DNA of 64,000 bases, from the NCBI RefSeq assembly GCF_036347135.1, contig NZ_CP108938.1, forward strand, positions 1 through 64,000. Direction: 5' to 3'. The position numbers and the translations under genes were made by a program. The stretch's first letter is position 1; each line of letters opens with the position of its first letter. The notes below the pieces were generated by a model. That model was not told the DNA's origin, ran no database searches, and saw nothing but the letters and a program-made list of their open reading frames with translations. Positions 25,852 to 34,754 of the stretch are shown here, in pieces. Source of the stretch: Streptomyces sp. NBC_00775 (GTDB taxonomy: Bacteria; Actinomycetota; Actinomycetes; Streptomycetales; Streptomycetaceae).

Positions 25852-27342
25852 TTGTTGCACACGCCCACCGACGAACAGGCCCATGCCGTCGATGCCTTCC
25901 GGGCCGGTCACCATCTCGTCCTGCAGGCCGGCGCCGGGACGGGGAAGACCAGCACGCTCGGCCTGCTCGCCGACAGCACCCGCCGCCGCGGCCGCTACCT
26001 CGCCTTCAACAAAGACATCGCCCGGGATGCCGCCACCCGCTTCCCGCGCACAGTGCGGTGCAAGACCGCCCATGCCACGGCCTACGCCGCCCTCGGCCAC
26101 CGCTTCACGAACCGGCTCAACAGCCCCCGCCAGCCCGCATGGAAGACCGGCCAGGCACTCGGCATCACCCGGCCGGTCCGCATCGGCGATCACGAGATCA
26201 GCCCCCGGGCGCTCTCCCACTCCGTGGTGCGCACCGTGACCCACTACTGCTATTCCGCCGACCGCACCCTGGCCCGCCACCACGTGCCGCGCATGCGCGG
26301 CCTCGACACACCTGCCGGGCACGCCCAACTCGCCCACCAGGTCCTGCCGTTCGCCCTCAAAGCCTGGGCCGACCTGCACAACCCCGAGCGGGGCGTGGTC
26401 CGCTTCGAACACGACCACTACCTGAAAATGTGGGCCCTCACCGAGCCCACGATCGAAGCCGACTTCCTCTTCCTCGACGAGGCCCAGGACACCAACCCGG
26501 TCCTCGAGGAGGTCTTCGCCGCCCAGCGCGGCCACGTCCAGCTCGTCATGGTCGGCGACTCCGCCCAGGCCATCTACGGCTGGCGCGGCGCCCGGGACGT
26601 GATGACCGGCTTCGACGCCACTCCCCTCACCCTGACCCGCTCCTTCCGCTTCGGCCCCCCGATCGCAGAAGAGGCCAACCGCTGGCTCACGCTCGCCGAC
26701 GCGCCCATCCGCCTGACCGGCACCGACACCATCGCGACCGAAGTCGGCAACCTCGACCGGCCGGACGCGGTGCTGTGCCGCACGAACATCGGCGCCATGG
26801 CCGAAGTCATGCGCCTGCTCGCCACCGGCCACCGCGTCGCCCTCACCCGAGGCGGACAGCAGCTCGCTGCGCTGGCCCTCGCCGCCCGCGACCTCAAAGA
26901 CGGCCGCCGCACCACCCACCCCGAACTCGTCCTCTTCCCCTCCTGGGGCGAACTGCAGGACTACGCCGTCTACGATCCCGCCGGTCGTGACCTGCAGCCC
27001 TTCGTCGACCTCGTCGACACCCACGGCCCCGACGCCATCCTCACCGCCGTCGACCAACTCTCTGATGAGACCCACGCCGATGTGACCGTCTCCACCGCCC
27101 ACACCGCCAAAGGCCGCGAATGGCCCACCGTCCAAATCGGCAACGACTTCCCACCGCCCAAGGACACCGACCAGCACGACGACCAGGGACACCCCATCCC
27201 GGAACCCGTCAACGACACCGACGCCCGCCTCGCCTACGTCGCCGTCACCCGCGCCCGCCAGCACCTCGACCTCGGCGGCCTCTCATGGATCAACACCCAC
27301 CCCACCGCACCGAACTCGTCTTTGCCGCCTGGGCACGCTTGA
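25852..27342 (+). CDS. UvrD/Rep-like superfamily 1 DNA helicase
   Basis: Encodes about 496 residues; the start is uncertain, with in-frame TTG codons at 25852 and 25855 placed right before the conserved TPTDEQAHAVDAFRAG (Q motif). Motifs in order: Walker A AGAGTGKTST, Ia-like YLAFNKDIARDAA, Walker B FLFLDEAQDTNPV, motif III GDSAQAIYGWRGA, motif IV LTRSFRFGP, motif V VSTAHTAKGREWPTV, motif VI YVAVTRARQHLDLG. All SF1A signatures are intact. It is shorter than chromosomal UvrD (~720) and lacks most 1B/2B insertions, like phage/plasmid-borne helicases. A role in repair, plasmid replication or defence is possible. It follows two small plasmid-type genes on the same strand. Confidence 0.85.
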   Translation: MLHTPTDEQAHAVDAFRAGHHLVLQAGAGTGKTSTLGLLADSTRRRGRYLAFNKDIARDAATRFPRTVRCKTAHATAYAALGHRFTNRLNSPRQPAWKTGQALGITRPVRIGDHEISPRALSHSVVRTVTHYCYSADRTLARHHVPRMRGLDTPAGHAQLAHQVLPFALKAWADLHNPERGVVRFEHDHYLKMWALTEPTIEADFLFLDEAQDTNPVLEEVFAAQRGHVQLVMVGDSAQAIYGWRGARDVMTGFDATPLTLTRSFRFGPPIAEEANRWLTLADAPIRLTGTDTIATEVGNLDRPDAVLCRTNIGAMAEVMRLLATGHRVALTRGGQQLAALALAARDLKDGRRTTHPELVLFPSWGELQDYAVYDPAGRDLQPFVDLVDTHGPDAILTAVDQLSDETHADVTVSTAHTAKGREWPTVQIGNDFPPPKDTDQHDDQGHPIPEPVNDTDARLAYVAVTRARQHLDLGGLSWINTHPTAPNSSLPPGHA

Positions 27343-27444
27343 CTTCGAAGAGCAGTCCGGCCGGGGCTGTTGGAGGACCGTCCACTGCTCCTCGTACTCG
27401 TTCCGTTCCTTGTCCACGCACCCACCGCAAATGAACGTCGCCAT
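27283..27444 (-). CDS. Possible small Cys-containing protein
   Basis: Encodes 53 residues from an ATG, starting MATFICGGCVDKERNEYEEQ and continuing WTVLQQPRPDCSSK, which looks more protein-like than the surrounding frames. It overlaps the 3' end of the helicase gene antisense and has no good ribosome-binding site. Low confidence; it may be a fragment. Confidence 0.25.
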   Translation of the reverse strand: MATFICGGCVDKERNEYEEQWTVLQQPRPDCSSKSSVPRRQRRVRCGGVGVDP

Positions 27445-27733
27445 CTTTGAATGAATCTCGCGGGGCTGAGATTGCCGAGGTAGTGGGGCAGGCTCGCTGC
27501 GTCCCCAGGACGAGAGCAGGTCGCCGGCATGCGGCTGTGGGACCCCCCCCCTCCGGGACGCCTCGTGCATTTCCTACTCACCGCGGCACCAGTCACCAAC
27601 ATCGTGCACACCACCGGCAACAGGCAGCGTGTGCACATTGCCGGGCCGGCAGGACTTGCCGCTCTCGGCTGGCCGCTGAAGGTAGAGCCGTCGTAGAGAC
27701 GGCAATCACCCGGCGGATAGTCTCCGGTAGGTG
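27343..27733. other. Intergenic stretch upstream of the methylase gene
   Basis: Apart from the doubtful antisense small frame at 27283-27444, nothing convincing is seen. A run of nine C occurs near 27542. A hairpin-like CCGTCGTAGAGACGG lies at about 27688. The promoter of the methylase operon must lie here. Confidence 0.35.
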
Positions 27734-28513
27734 ATGAACGACGGTCTCATGCGTACCACCACCCGGCTCTTCGACGCCTTCTGGGCAGCGGGAGTCTCCA
27801 GTCCGTTGGAGATCGTGGAGCAGATATCCCATCTGTTGTATCTCCGTGAGCTAGACGGCGTGCAGGAACTCTGGGAGCTGGAGGCAGTTCGGCAGGAAGC
27901 ACCGGAGAGGGCGCCTGTCTTCGCTCAGGACGAGCAGCATCTGCGCTGGTCCCGTCTCATCCGCCTGACGCCTCAACGCATGTATACGTCGATGACCGAC
28001 GAGGTGTTTCCCTGGCTGCGTAGCCACGCTTTCGCCGAGCTGGCCTATTCGCAGCACGTCAACGATGCTCGCTTCGCGATCCCGACCCCCAGTCTCCTCG
28101 CCAAGGTTGTGGGCCTTCTCGAGGAGGTGCTCACGGCCGGGGATGCCAACGCGGGCGGTCTGTACGAGCACCTGCTCGCCCGGGTCGCAACGGCCGGTCC
28201 CTTCGGCGCCTTCCGTACGCCTCCTCATCTGGCAGCTCTGATGGCAGCGATGACTGAGCCCGGAGCTGCCGACGAGGTGTGCGATCCGACCTGCGGCATG
28301 GGGGGTCTGCTCACTGCTGCGGCTCGGTTTATCCACCGATCCGAGCCGGACATCGCGCAGCGGAGCGCGGCAGAGCGCGGCAGGATCCACGGGTCTGACT
28401 TCGACACGACCATGCTGCGGTTGAGCAGCATGCGGCTGGCTCTTCAGGGCTTCGAGGGTGCTGACCTGCGGTACCGGGACAACCTGGCGGAAGGCGCCGG
28501 GAGCGGAGAGTGA
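27734..28513 (+). CDS. N6-adenine DNA methylase, N-terminal half (type I HsdM-like), frameshifted
   Basis: Encodes 259 residues from the ATG at 27734 (a GTG lies one codon upstream). The helical HsdM N-terminal domain has LFDAFWAAGVSSPLEIVEQI and LLYLREL. The SAM-binding core follows with FGAFRTPPHLAALM and motif I DPTCGMGGLLTAA (F-R-T-P, D-P-x-C-G-x-G). After DLRYRDNLAEGAG the frame runs into a stop. The continuation ESERYSVVLANPPFAG lies one frame over. One surplus base, most simply a G in GGG at about 28498, explains the break. The two pieces make one methylase gene; as written, motif I is separated from the catalytic NPPF motif. Confidence 0.75.
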   Translation: MNDGLMRTTTRLFDAFWAAGVSSPLEIVEQISHLLYLRELDGVQELWELEAVRQEAPERAPVFAQDEQHLRWSRLIRLTPQRMYTSMTDEVFPWLRSHAFAELAYSQHVNDARFAIPTPSLLAKVVGLLEEVLTAGDANAGGLYEHLLARVATAGPFGAFRTPPHLAALMAAMTEPGAADEVCDPTCGMGGLLTAAARFIHRSEPDIAQRSAAERGRIHGSDFDTTMLRLSSMRLALQGFEGADLRYRDNLAEGAGSGE

Positions 28514-30623
28514 GCGCTACTCGGTTGTCCTGGCCAATCCCCCGTTCGCAGGCAGCCTCGACTACGAGGCTGTCGCACCGGAGTTGCTCGGGATGGTTCG
28601 TACGAAGAAGGCCGAGCTTCTTCATCTCGCCATGATTCTGCGGCTGTTGAGGCCAGGGGGACGCGCGGCCGTGATTGTCCCTGCCGGGCTGCTGTTCAGC
28701 TCGAGTTCCGCGCACATCGAACTTCGGCGCCTGCTGGTGGACCAGCACGGGCTGAAGGCTGTGGTGAAGCTGCCCGGCGGCACCTTCAGGCCGTATGCGG
28801 GTGTGTCGACGGCGATCCTGTTCTTCACCAAGGACGCCGGGCAGGCAGACAGCGTGTGGTTCTACGATCTCACGGCGGACGGCTGGAGCCTGGACGACCG
28901 GCGTGAGCCGTTGCTGGCGCAGGACAAGCTCGGGCTGGCTCCCGACAGTGTTCTGGATACCGTCGATCACACGCGCAACAACCTCCCGGATCTCATGCGG
29001 CGTTGGCGGCTGCGGCACAGCAGTGAGCGCCGGCGTGCCCGGTCTGAGCAGAGCTTCTGCGTGACCAGCGCGGAGATCGCCGCGGAGGACTACAACTTGT
29101 CGCTGGAGCGATTCCGTCAGATACATGAGATGCAGCGGGCAGCTCAAGAAGGCATTCGTCTGGGGGACTTCGCTGAGATCTTTCCCGGGTCTGTGCGCAG
29201 ATCCGATCTGGACGAGGAACCGGATGCGACGGACACAGAGGGGCGCCGACGGATTCTGCCCCCCACCCTGCTGACCAGCACGCTGCCGGATGTGGCAGAC
29301 CTGCCCCTGCGTGCGGACCAGCGCGAACCCCCTCGCCGGTTGCGGCAGGGCGACATCGTCGGACGGGATCTCGCCGGTATCCGCTACTGGACGTGCGTGC
29401 CGAGCCAATACGACGGCGTGCAGCCCGGCCAGGGCCTGATCGTCATCCGGCTCACCGAGGAGGTTCTGCCCCACGAGTACGTGATCGCCTACCTGTCCAG
29501 TCCCCTGGCCGAGCAGCAGCTGCCGAAGTACGGAACCATCCCGCGTATCAAGGCCCGCGAGATGGCCGACATCTGGATTCCCAAGTGTGACGGCGACCTG
29601 TCGGAAATCCGCGCCTCCCTCGCCATGCTCGACGAAGGGGAACAAGAAGCCGCACGCATCCAGGACGACCTCCACCGGATGCGGATGCGGATCTTCGAAA
29701 GCGGAACGGGTTCAACCCGCCGCGGGCGGCTCGATGACGCCGCCGCGATCAGCTCCTTGACCGCGCAGAACCTGCGCCGACACAACGAGCCCTACAAGCT
29801 GTTCCAGGACTCCTACCCCTACGCTGTAGCCCGTGCGGTCCGCAAGTTCCGGCACTCCCTGTCCCTGGCAGAAAGACACGAGGCGGCCATCCAGTGCGCC
29901 GAGTCTTTGATCCTCTCTCTGGGCATCATGGCCCTTGCCTTGGCTGCTGATCGCGGCCGTCAGGATCTGCCGGCCATCGCCCAGTGGAGCCAGTCCGTTG
30001 AGCGGGGTGGTGTCTCCCTCGGCCACTGGGTGGGGGTGGTCAGGGCAGTGGCCGAAGACGCACGTCAGCACGGTGACCCCGCCGCTGGCCTCGTCGAGGC
30101 AACAGCTCGTAAGAAGGGCAGGAAAGGCCTGGTCGCCGATCTCGACCAACTGGTCGAGCTCCGCAACAAGATCCGGCACGGTGCGGGCCCCCGAACACGA
30201 GCCGAGTTGGAGAAGAGCCTTGGGCGCATCGAACCGCTGATGCTCAGCAGCCTGTCGGGATGCGCATTCCTCGCCCACACCCGATGGGTTCACACCGACC
30301 GGCTCCAATGGATGCCTGCCGCCGGGAAGTTCCGCGTATCAGGCCTGGCCCTGATGGGTGACCATCCCGACTTCGCAACGGTCTCCTTCGACACGGCACA
30401 CCCTCTGGCAGACGACCGGCTCTACCTCATCTCCCCCAACGACGAACCCCTCCCGCTCTCGCCGTTCTGCCTCCTGAGCGACTGCCCCGCGTGCCTGGCA
30501 CCCGAGCTGTACTACCCCGACCGCATGACGAGTTCCACAGCTCTCCTCAAGAGTCTGGACCGAGGCCACGAACTCGACAGTGACTCCGTTTTCAAGGCGC
30601 TGCGCGAGTGGGGCACACCGTGA
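28458..30623 (+). CDS. Methylase C-terminal half fused to specificity-like and HEPN-like regions
   Basis: Encodes 721 residues in the open frame; the meaningful part begins near ESERYSVVLANPPFAG (about residue 18), the catalytic N-P-P-F of N6-adenine methylases. Methylase motifs continue: LLHLAMILRLLRPGGRAAVIV, VKLPGGTFRPYAGVSTAILF. Residues ~220-405 look like a type I specificity (target-recognition) region with LRQGDIVGRDLAGIR, QGLIVIRLTEEVLPHEYVIA and a helical spacer. Residues ~440-620 are helical with LDQLVELRNKIRHG (R-N-x3-H, about 565-575), a HEPN-type RNase motif. The C-terminal ~100 residues contain CLLSDCPACLAPELYY, possibly zinc-binding. No HsdR translocase gene is adjacent; a KAP NTPase gene follows. 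A methylase-specificity-HEPN fusion suggests a modification-controlled toxic RNase; this is inference. Confidence 0.7.
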   Translation: MLTCGTGTTWRKAPGAESERYSVVLANPPFAGSLDYEAVAPELLGMVRTKKAELLHLAMILRLLRPGGRAAVIVPAGLLFSSSSAHIELRRLLVDQHGLKAVVKLPGGTFRPYAGVSTAILFFTKDAGQADSVWFYDLTADGWSLDDRREPLLAQDKLGLAPDSVLDTVDHTRNNLPDLMRRWRLRHSSERRRARSEQSFCVTSAEIAAEDYNLSLERFRQIHEMQRAAQEGIRLGDFAEIFPGSVRRSDLDEEPDATDTEGRRRILPPTLLTSTLPDVADLPLRADQREPPRRLRQGDIVGRDLAGIRYWTCVPSQYDGVQPGQGLIVIRLTEEVLPHEYVIAYLSSPLAEQQLPKYGTIPRIKAREMADIWIPKCDGDLSEIRASLAMLDEGEQEAARIQDDLHRMRMRIFESGTGSTRRGRLDDAAAISSLTAQNLRRHNEPYKLFQDSYPYAVARAVRKFRHSLSLAERHEAAIQCAESLILSLGIMALALAADRGRQDLPAIAQWSQSVERGGVSLGHWVGVVRAVAEDARQHGDPAAGLVEATARKKGRKGLVADLDQLVELRNKIRHGAGPRTRAELEKSLGRIEPLMLSSLSGCAFLAHTRWVHTDRLQWMPAAGKFRVSGLALMGDHPDFATVSFDTAHPLADDRLYLISPNDEPLPLSPFCLLSDCPACLAPELYYPDRMTSSTALLKSLDRGHELDSDSVFKALREWGTP

Positions 30624-30760
30624 ACCTACGGCCAGTTCCTCCACGAGCCAGGAGCAGTCCCGCGTGAAGCGGTGCCGGATCAGCAGAGGCGAAGTGACAG
30701 CGAACCACTACGCCGACGCCGGCCCCGGAGGATGAACCTCAGTGGCGACAGAGCAGCCGT

Positions 30761-30930
30761 CTGACTGGCTCGTTCCCGAATATCGTCTGCGTCCTGTGCT
30801 TCGATGACAGTGCCGCGTACTCCTCCCGCGCCACCTGCGCCCACCTGGGCAGACGCAACATCAAGGCAGTGATCCCGGACATCGACGTGTTTGGCCACCG
30901 CCTCGCTGTCAGAGGACAACGTTACGCTCG
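30761..30930 (+). pseudogene. Relic: KAP-gene fragment joined in frame to an IS5-type transposase fragment
   Basis: Codons at 30761-30805 read LTGSFPNIVCVLCFD, almost identical in protein and DNA to LTGSFPNIVYVLCFD at 31587-31631 inside the KAP gene downstream. Directly after, in the same frame, comes AAYSSRATCAHLGRRNIKAV then IPD, which resembles the YSSRANRxxLRRRGIKAxIP segment of IS5-family transposases. The patch therefore records a partial KAP duplication and an IS insertion/deletion event upstream of the intact KAP gene. The rest of 30624-30959 shows nothing else coding. Confidence 0.6.
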
Positions 30931-30959
30931 CTTGCTCCAGGACCAAGAACGGGTGGGGC

Positions 30960-33068
30960 ATGACGGACAACGCATCGATCAATGTCGGCAGTCTCCTCAA
31001 CGGAGATGAACCGATCGATGACGCCAGCCAGGACTTGCTGCAGCGGACAGACCTGGCTGATGCGTTCGCGGCGGAAATCCGTCGAACGTCCGCGAAGCAC
31101 GGCGCAGTTGTAGCTCTGACGGGGAAGTGGGGTTCGGGCAAGACGTCGCTGGCGAATCTCACCTGCAGCGCTCTGGACACGGTCAACGACGTGCAAGTCG
31201 TCAAGTTCAACCCCTGGTTCTTCTCCGGCACCGACCAGCTCATACGGTTCTTCTTCGATGAACTTGCCGCGCAGCTGCGGGACGGACGCCGTCTGAAGGA
31301 CAAACTCAAGAGCGCGGGCCGCACCGTCGCTGAACGGCTGGGCAAGTACTCGGCCGCCCTGTCGCCGCTGAAATTCGTCCCCGGGGCCAGCGCCGTCCTG
31401 GACGGCGCTGGCGCTGTCGCCACGGGGACGTCGAAGCTCCTTGGTGAGGAGCAGGGAACCGTCCATGAACAACGAGCGCAGCTGACTGAACTCCTGGGCG
31501 CGCTGCCGGGGCGGATTGTGGTGTTCATCGATGACATTGACCGGCTGTCGCAGCAGGAGATCCGCGACCTCTTCCGTCTGGTGCGTCTGACCGGCTCGTT
31601 TCCAAATATCGTCTACGTCTTGTGCTTCGACCGCGAAGTGGTGGAGGCGGCATTGACGGATGAGGCGGTCAGGGGGGCCACGTACCTCGAGAAGATCGTG
31701 AAGATGTCGATGGAGGTGCCGCCGCTGCCCTCGCAGGCACTCTCACCGGTCATCGCCAAAGGACTGACCGAGGCGCTCGACGGGATCGAGTCCGGACCGT
31801 TCCACGCGGCGCGGTGGCCGGACGTACTCGTACAGGTGATTCTCCCAATGTTCTCCACCATCCGGGATGTGAAGCGGTACCTGGCATCGGTGCCACTGAC
31901 CGTGCGAAGCCTGGGTCTGGAGGTGAATCTGGTCGACGTTCTGGCGCTTGAGGCCCTTCGCGTGCGCTACCCCGCAGCGCACGCGATGCTGCATACCGCC
32001 ACGGATTTGCTGACGCCAGCCAAGACGATGTACCGACCCGGAACGGACCGGCCAACGCGTGAGAAAGCGTTCGTGGAAGAGTTCACCGGCCTCTTGAACG
32101 GCCACGCCCAGCCGGTCATCCGCCTGTTGTTCCCCGCCGCCGACAGGATTTTCGGCGGCCAGAATTACGGTTCTGACTGGATCCCGACCTGGGAACGGGA
32201 CCGGCGGGTCGCCTGCAGCACGGTGCTGGACTTCTATCTCCATCGCCAGCTGCCGGCCGGACGGGCACCCGCTGCATTCACCGACCAGGTCGTGGCCTGC
32301 ATCGGCAACGAAAGCATGCTCGACGAGGCATTGGGGCAGGTACCGGACGCCCTGCTGGACGACACGCTCAAGCGTCTGGTGCCCCATTGTCGCGACGTAC
32401 CTGAGGAAACGGTGCTGCCGACGGCCGCGGCTCTGGTGCGGCAGCTGCCGCGGATCCGGCTGGGCTCCTCGGGCATGTACTCCCTCGGTGGTGAATGGGC
32501 GGTGCTGAGCCCGGTGAGCGTTCTGCTGCGCAACCTCAGCAGCGACGTGGCCGACCACACCGTCCGCAGCCTCTTCCACGGCATCCCGAGCCTGTACGGG
32601 AAGGTCCTTCTGCTCGACATCGCTGCGGGCCGTCCAGACAAGCAGGGGTTGATCCCGGAGGAATCCGCCCGGTTGCTGAAGCGGGAACTTCTTTCCCAGC
32701 TCCACGCGGCCCGTCCCGAGAACCTTGCCGACGAGCGGATGCTGCTGCGGACGGTCCTTGTGGCAACAGCCGACACAGACGGCTCTCCCGTCCTTGAGCC
32801 GGTCTTCGATGCCCGCGTGGTCGCGCGCCTGCTGGAAAGCGGAGTGGCGCCGGTGCACAGCCAGACGATGGGTAGTGTGGCCGTGCGGACCGAGCAGCGG
32901 CTCGTGTGGGACTCCCTGGTGAGTGTCTATGGCGGGGAGGTGTATCTGGCCGAAGCCGTCGCGTTGTTGCACCAGTCCCTGCAGGAGGGGACGGTCGAGC
33001 TGAACGAGGACCTTGCGGCCGCTCTGGCTCTGTACGAGAAGTACGCGACAGGCTGGCGCCCGGAGTGA
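30960..33068 (+). CDS. KAP-family P-loop NTPase
   Basis: Encodes 702 residues from the ATG at 30960; an upstream in-frame extension crosses the IS relic and is unlikely. Walker A is LTGKWGSGKTSLANL (about 54-64). The KAP-typical VVKFNPWFFSGTDQLI follows at about 80, then a long helical insertion with small hydrophobic stretches (SAALSPLKFVPGASAVLDGA) between Walker A and B, and Walker B IVVFIDDIDRLSQQE (about 184). FPNIVYVLCFDREVVEAAL and YLEKIVKMSMEVPPLP are hallmark KAP segments. KAP NTPases include phage-exclusion protein PifA and many defence-island genes. It follows the methylase-HEPN gene on the same strand, so the two may form one system. No nuclease domain is visible in this protein. 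Confidence 0.8.
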   Translation: MTDNASINVGSLLNGDEPIDDASQDLLQRTDLADAFAAEIRRTSAKHGAVVALTGKWGSGKTSLANLTCSALDTVNDVQVVKFNPWFFSGTDQLIRFFFDELAAQLRDGRRLKDKLKSAGRTVAERLGKYSAALSPLKFVPGASAVLDGAGAVATGTSKLLGEEQGTVHEQRAQLTELLGALPGRIVVFIDDIDRLSQQEIRDLFRLVRLTGSFPNIVYVLCFDREVVEAALTDEAVRGATYLEKIVKMSMEVPPLPSQALSPVIAKGLTEALDGIESGPFHAARWPDVLVQVILPMFSTIRDVKRYLASVPLTVRSLGLEVNLVDVLALEALRVRYPAAHAMLHTATDLLTPAKTMYRPGTDRPTREKAFVEEFTGLLNGHAQPVIRLLFPAADRIFGGQNYGSDWIPTWERDRRVACSTVLDFYLHRQLPAGRAPAAFTDQVVACIGNESMLDEALGQVPDALLDDTLKRLVPHCRDVPEETVLPTAAALVRQLPRIRLGSSGMYSLGGEWAVLSPVSVLLRNLSSDVADHTVRSLFHGIPSLYGKVLLLDIAAGRPDKQGLIPEESARLLKRELLSQLHAARPENLADERMLLRTVLVATADTDGSPVLEPVFDARVVARLLESGVAPVHSQTMGSVAVRTEQRLVWDSLVSVYGGEVYLAEAVALLHQSLQEGTVELNEDLAAALALYEKYATGWRPE

Positions 33069-33227
33069 CGGCGCACCATGTGCGGGTGGTGGCTTGCGAG
33101 CCACGTCTTCCTGTCACCGACTGCCTGCTCACCGTGCTCCGTTGAGGTCTTGCACCGGCTTCACAAGGCACCGTCAGCGCGACGGCCTACGGTAGAAGAG
33201 CGCATCGCGTTGGTGTCGGAGTAATTG

Positions 33228-33505
33228 TCAAAACCTGTGGATCAGTTGAGGTGGATCACACTGCGAGGGTCTCGTCTCGTTCAACGAGGAGGCCGTTCTC
33301 GAAGTGGGCGCCGGCGGGCGAGGCTCCGTGCGGATCTCCATGCTGTGACGGCCACCCAGCTCCTGTCGCACGACGAGACGGTTGCCCGGCGGGAGGCGCT
33401 CCACCAAGGCCACCAGCCCAGCATGCCGTTCCCGCTCAGCTCGCACCGCTTCGCGGAAGCGGACCGCTTCCTTGAGAAGCTCTCACGCGTGCGCTCCGCC
33501 GACAT
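33228..33505 (-). pseudogene. Small hypothetical gene with a one-base frameshift
   Basis: From the ATG at 33505 the frame begins MSAERTRE. Restoring one lost base near 33482 joins it to LLKEAVRFREAVRAERERHA and GLVALVERLPPGNRLVVRQ, ending LIHRF at 33228 (about 92 residues). The N-terminal half is a charged coiled coil. Length and composition look like a genuine small protein. Function unknown. It lies downstream of the TnsC-like gene on the same strand. Confidence 0.45.
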
Positions 33506-33881
33506 GCCGGGCTGCCAGACCGGCAGCTGCGGCGGCAAGTACTGGTGTCACGTCAGTCAGTGTTCCCACACCGTCTCCATCCGCCGGTTACGGCACCCGC
33601 CCACTGGCGGTCCTCAACACAGGAAAGGCGAGAGTCGGTCAAAACGCTGCACTAGGAGTGAAGTTGATGCCCGGCACCCGGACATCTGCATCAACCGGCC
33701 TGTGTAGCGCGCTGGTTGTGACGGGCTGTCCTAGCCCGGCACCGCGGATGGATGTGCTGGCCACTCCCCCCACGCTGACGGCCACCGGGAGTGGGGGCAT
33801 GAGCGTGGCAGCCGTCAGCGTCGCGGGATTCCCGTACCGCTGGTGCAGCCAGAATTCCGGGGTCATCAACCCTGGCCCCGT
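33506..33881. other. Gene-free stretch downstream of the TnsC-like gene
   Basis: No convincing gene. Short frames exist on both strands. An inverted repeat pairs CCACTCCCCCCACG (about 33760) with GGGAGTGGGGG (about 33787) and could terminate transcription. If the transposase genes belong to a mobile element, one end would be expected here; I searched for repeated 20-bp sites and a matching terminal repeat and found none I trust. Confidence 0.35.
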
Positions 33882-34754
33882 TCAGTCAGTGTGGCGTTGG
33901 GTGGGGTCGAGGCGGCTGAGGACGGCGCGCACTAGGTTCCGGCTGTAGGCAGGGGCAGGGAACGGTGCGGCCGCGTCGTGTGGCGTGGGCTGGTGTGGCG
34001 GATCTGCGGTGTGCCCCTTCGTGTCGGGGCCGCCGTGCTCTTCCCAGAGCAGGTAGGTGATTTTGGCCCACTGGCGGAAGTTGCCGTGGCAGGCGGCGTC
34101 GTCGATCCACAGCAGTTCGTCGGTGGGTACGTCCGCCCAGAGCGGGTGGTACTGGGGAATGACGGTGAGGACTTCTGCGGGGGTGAGGGGCTTGTAGCGC
34201 TGCCAGATGAGGATGCGGGAGTCAAGGGCCGGCCGGTTCTTGATTTTCTGGTAGCAGGTTTCGGCTCCGACCAGGACGACGGCGAGGCGGGTGTCCTCGT
34301 CGTCCCAGAGTTCGCGGATGAATTCGAAGGTCCGGGTGTCCAGCCACTGTGCTTCGTCGACGACCAGGACGCGTGAGGTGTCGGACAGTGCTTCTTTGAG
34401 CATGGCTTCGCAGCGGGTGCTGTTGAGGGGGGCCTCGCCGGGCAGGTCGAGCTTTTTGTACAGGGCGGCGCGCAGGGCCTGGATTTTGGCGGAGCCGACT
34501 TTGATGCGGAGCGTGGTGTGGGGGGCGAGGTCGTCGAGGTGGCTGTTGACGGCGAAGGTCTTGCCCAGGCCGACGCCGCCGTGGATGCACATGATGGCGC
34601 CCTTGCCTGCGTCGGCGTTGAGGGTGGTGACGAGGTTGGCGTAGGTCTCTGCGCTGGCGTCGGTCAGCATGGCGCGGGCGCCGGGCAGGCCCATGTAGTG
34701 GTAGTTGGGGCCGGTGGCCAACTGGCCTTCGGGCGTGGTGGTCGGGTGGGTCAC
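33882..34754 (-). CDS. TnsC/TniB-like AAA+ ATPase (transposition regulator)
   Basis: Encodes 290 residues from a GTG that overlaps the transposase stop (GTGA, 34751-34754). Walker A is CIHGGVGLGKTFAV (about 57-70), Walker B SRVLVVDEAQWLDTRTFEFI (about 127-146), with a sensor-1-like VVLVGAET. This is the compact TniB/TnsC/MuB-type architecture, which binds DNA and recruits and activates the partner transposase. Size fits TniB (~300). An upstream frame extension is antisense noise. It is the last gene of a minus-strand run that starts with cas3. In Tn7-like and CRISPR-associated transposons this protein is the link between target selector and transposase. No TniQ homologue is next to it. Confidence 0.8.
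   Translation of the reverse strand: MTHPTTTPEGQLATGPNYHYMGLPGARAMLTDASAETYANLVTTLNADAGKGAIMCIHGGVGLGKTFAVNSHLDDLAPHTTLRIKVGSAKIQALRAALYKKLDLPGEAPLNSTRCEAMLKEALSDTSRVLVVDEAQWLDTRTFEFIRELWDDEDTRLAVVLVGAETCYQKIKNRPALDSRILIWQRYKPLTPAEVLTVIPQYHPLWADVPTDELLWIDDAACHGNFRQWAKITYLLWEEHGGPDTKGHTADPPHQPTPHDAAAPFPAPAYSRNLVRAVLSRLDPTQRHTD

Noticed and set aside
25741..27264. Long minus-strand open frame (507 codons) opposite the UvrD-like helicase
   Set aside because: Val/Gly/Glu-rich translation without family resemblance; a typical antisense shadow of high-GC coding DNA, while the plus strand has all SF1 motifs.
33226..33262. TGTCAAAACCTGTGGATCAG as a possible Tn5053-like transposon end beside the TnsC-like gene
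   Set aside because: It begins TGTCA and has two GTGGATCA copies, but no matching inverted end or duplicated target was found on the far side of the cas genes.
33225..33707. Plus-strand 160-codon open frame
   Set aside because: Arg/Ser-rich without motif; the opposite strand holds a better small gene once one base is restored.
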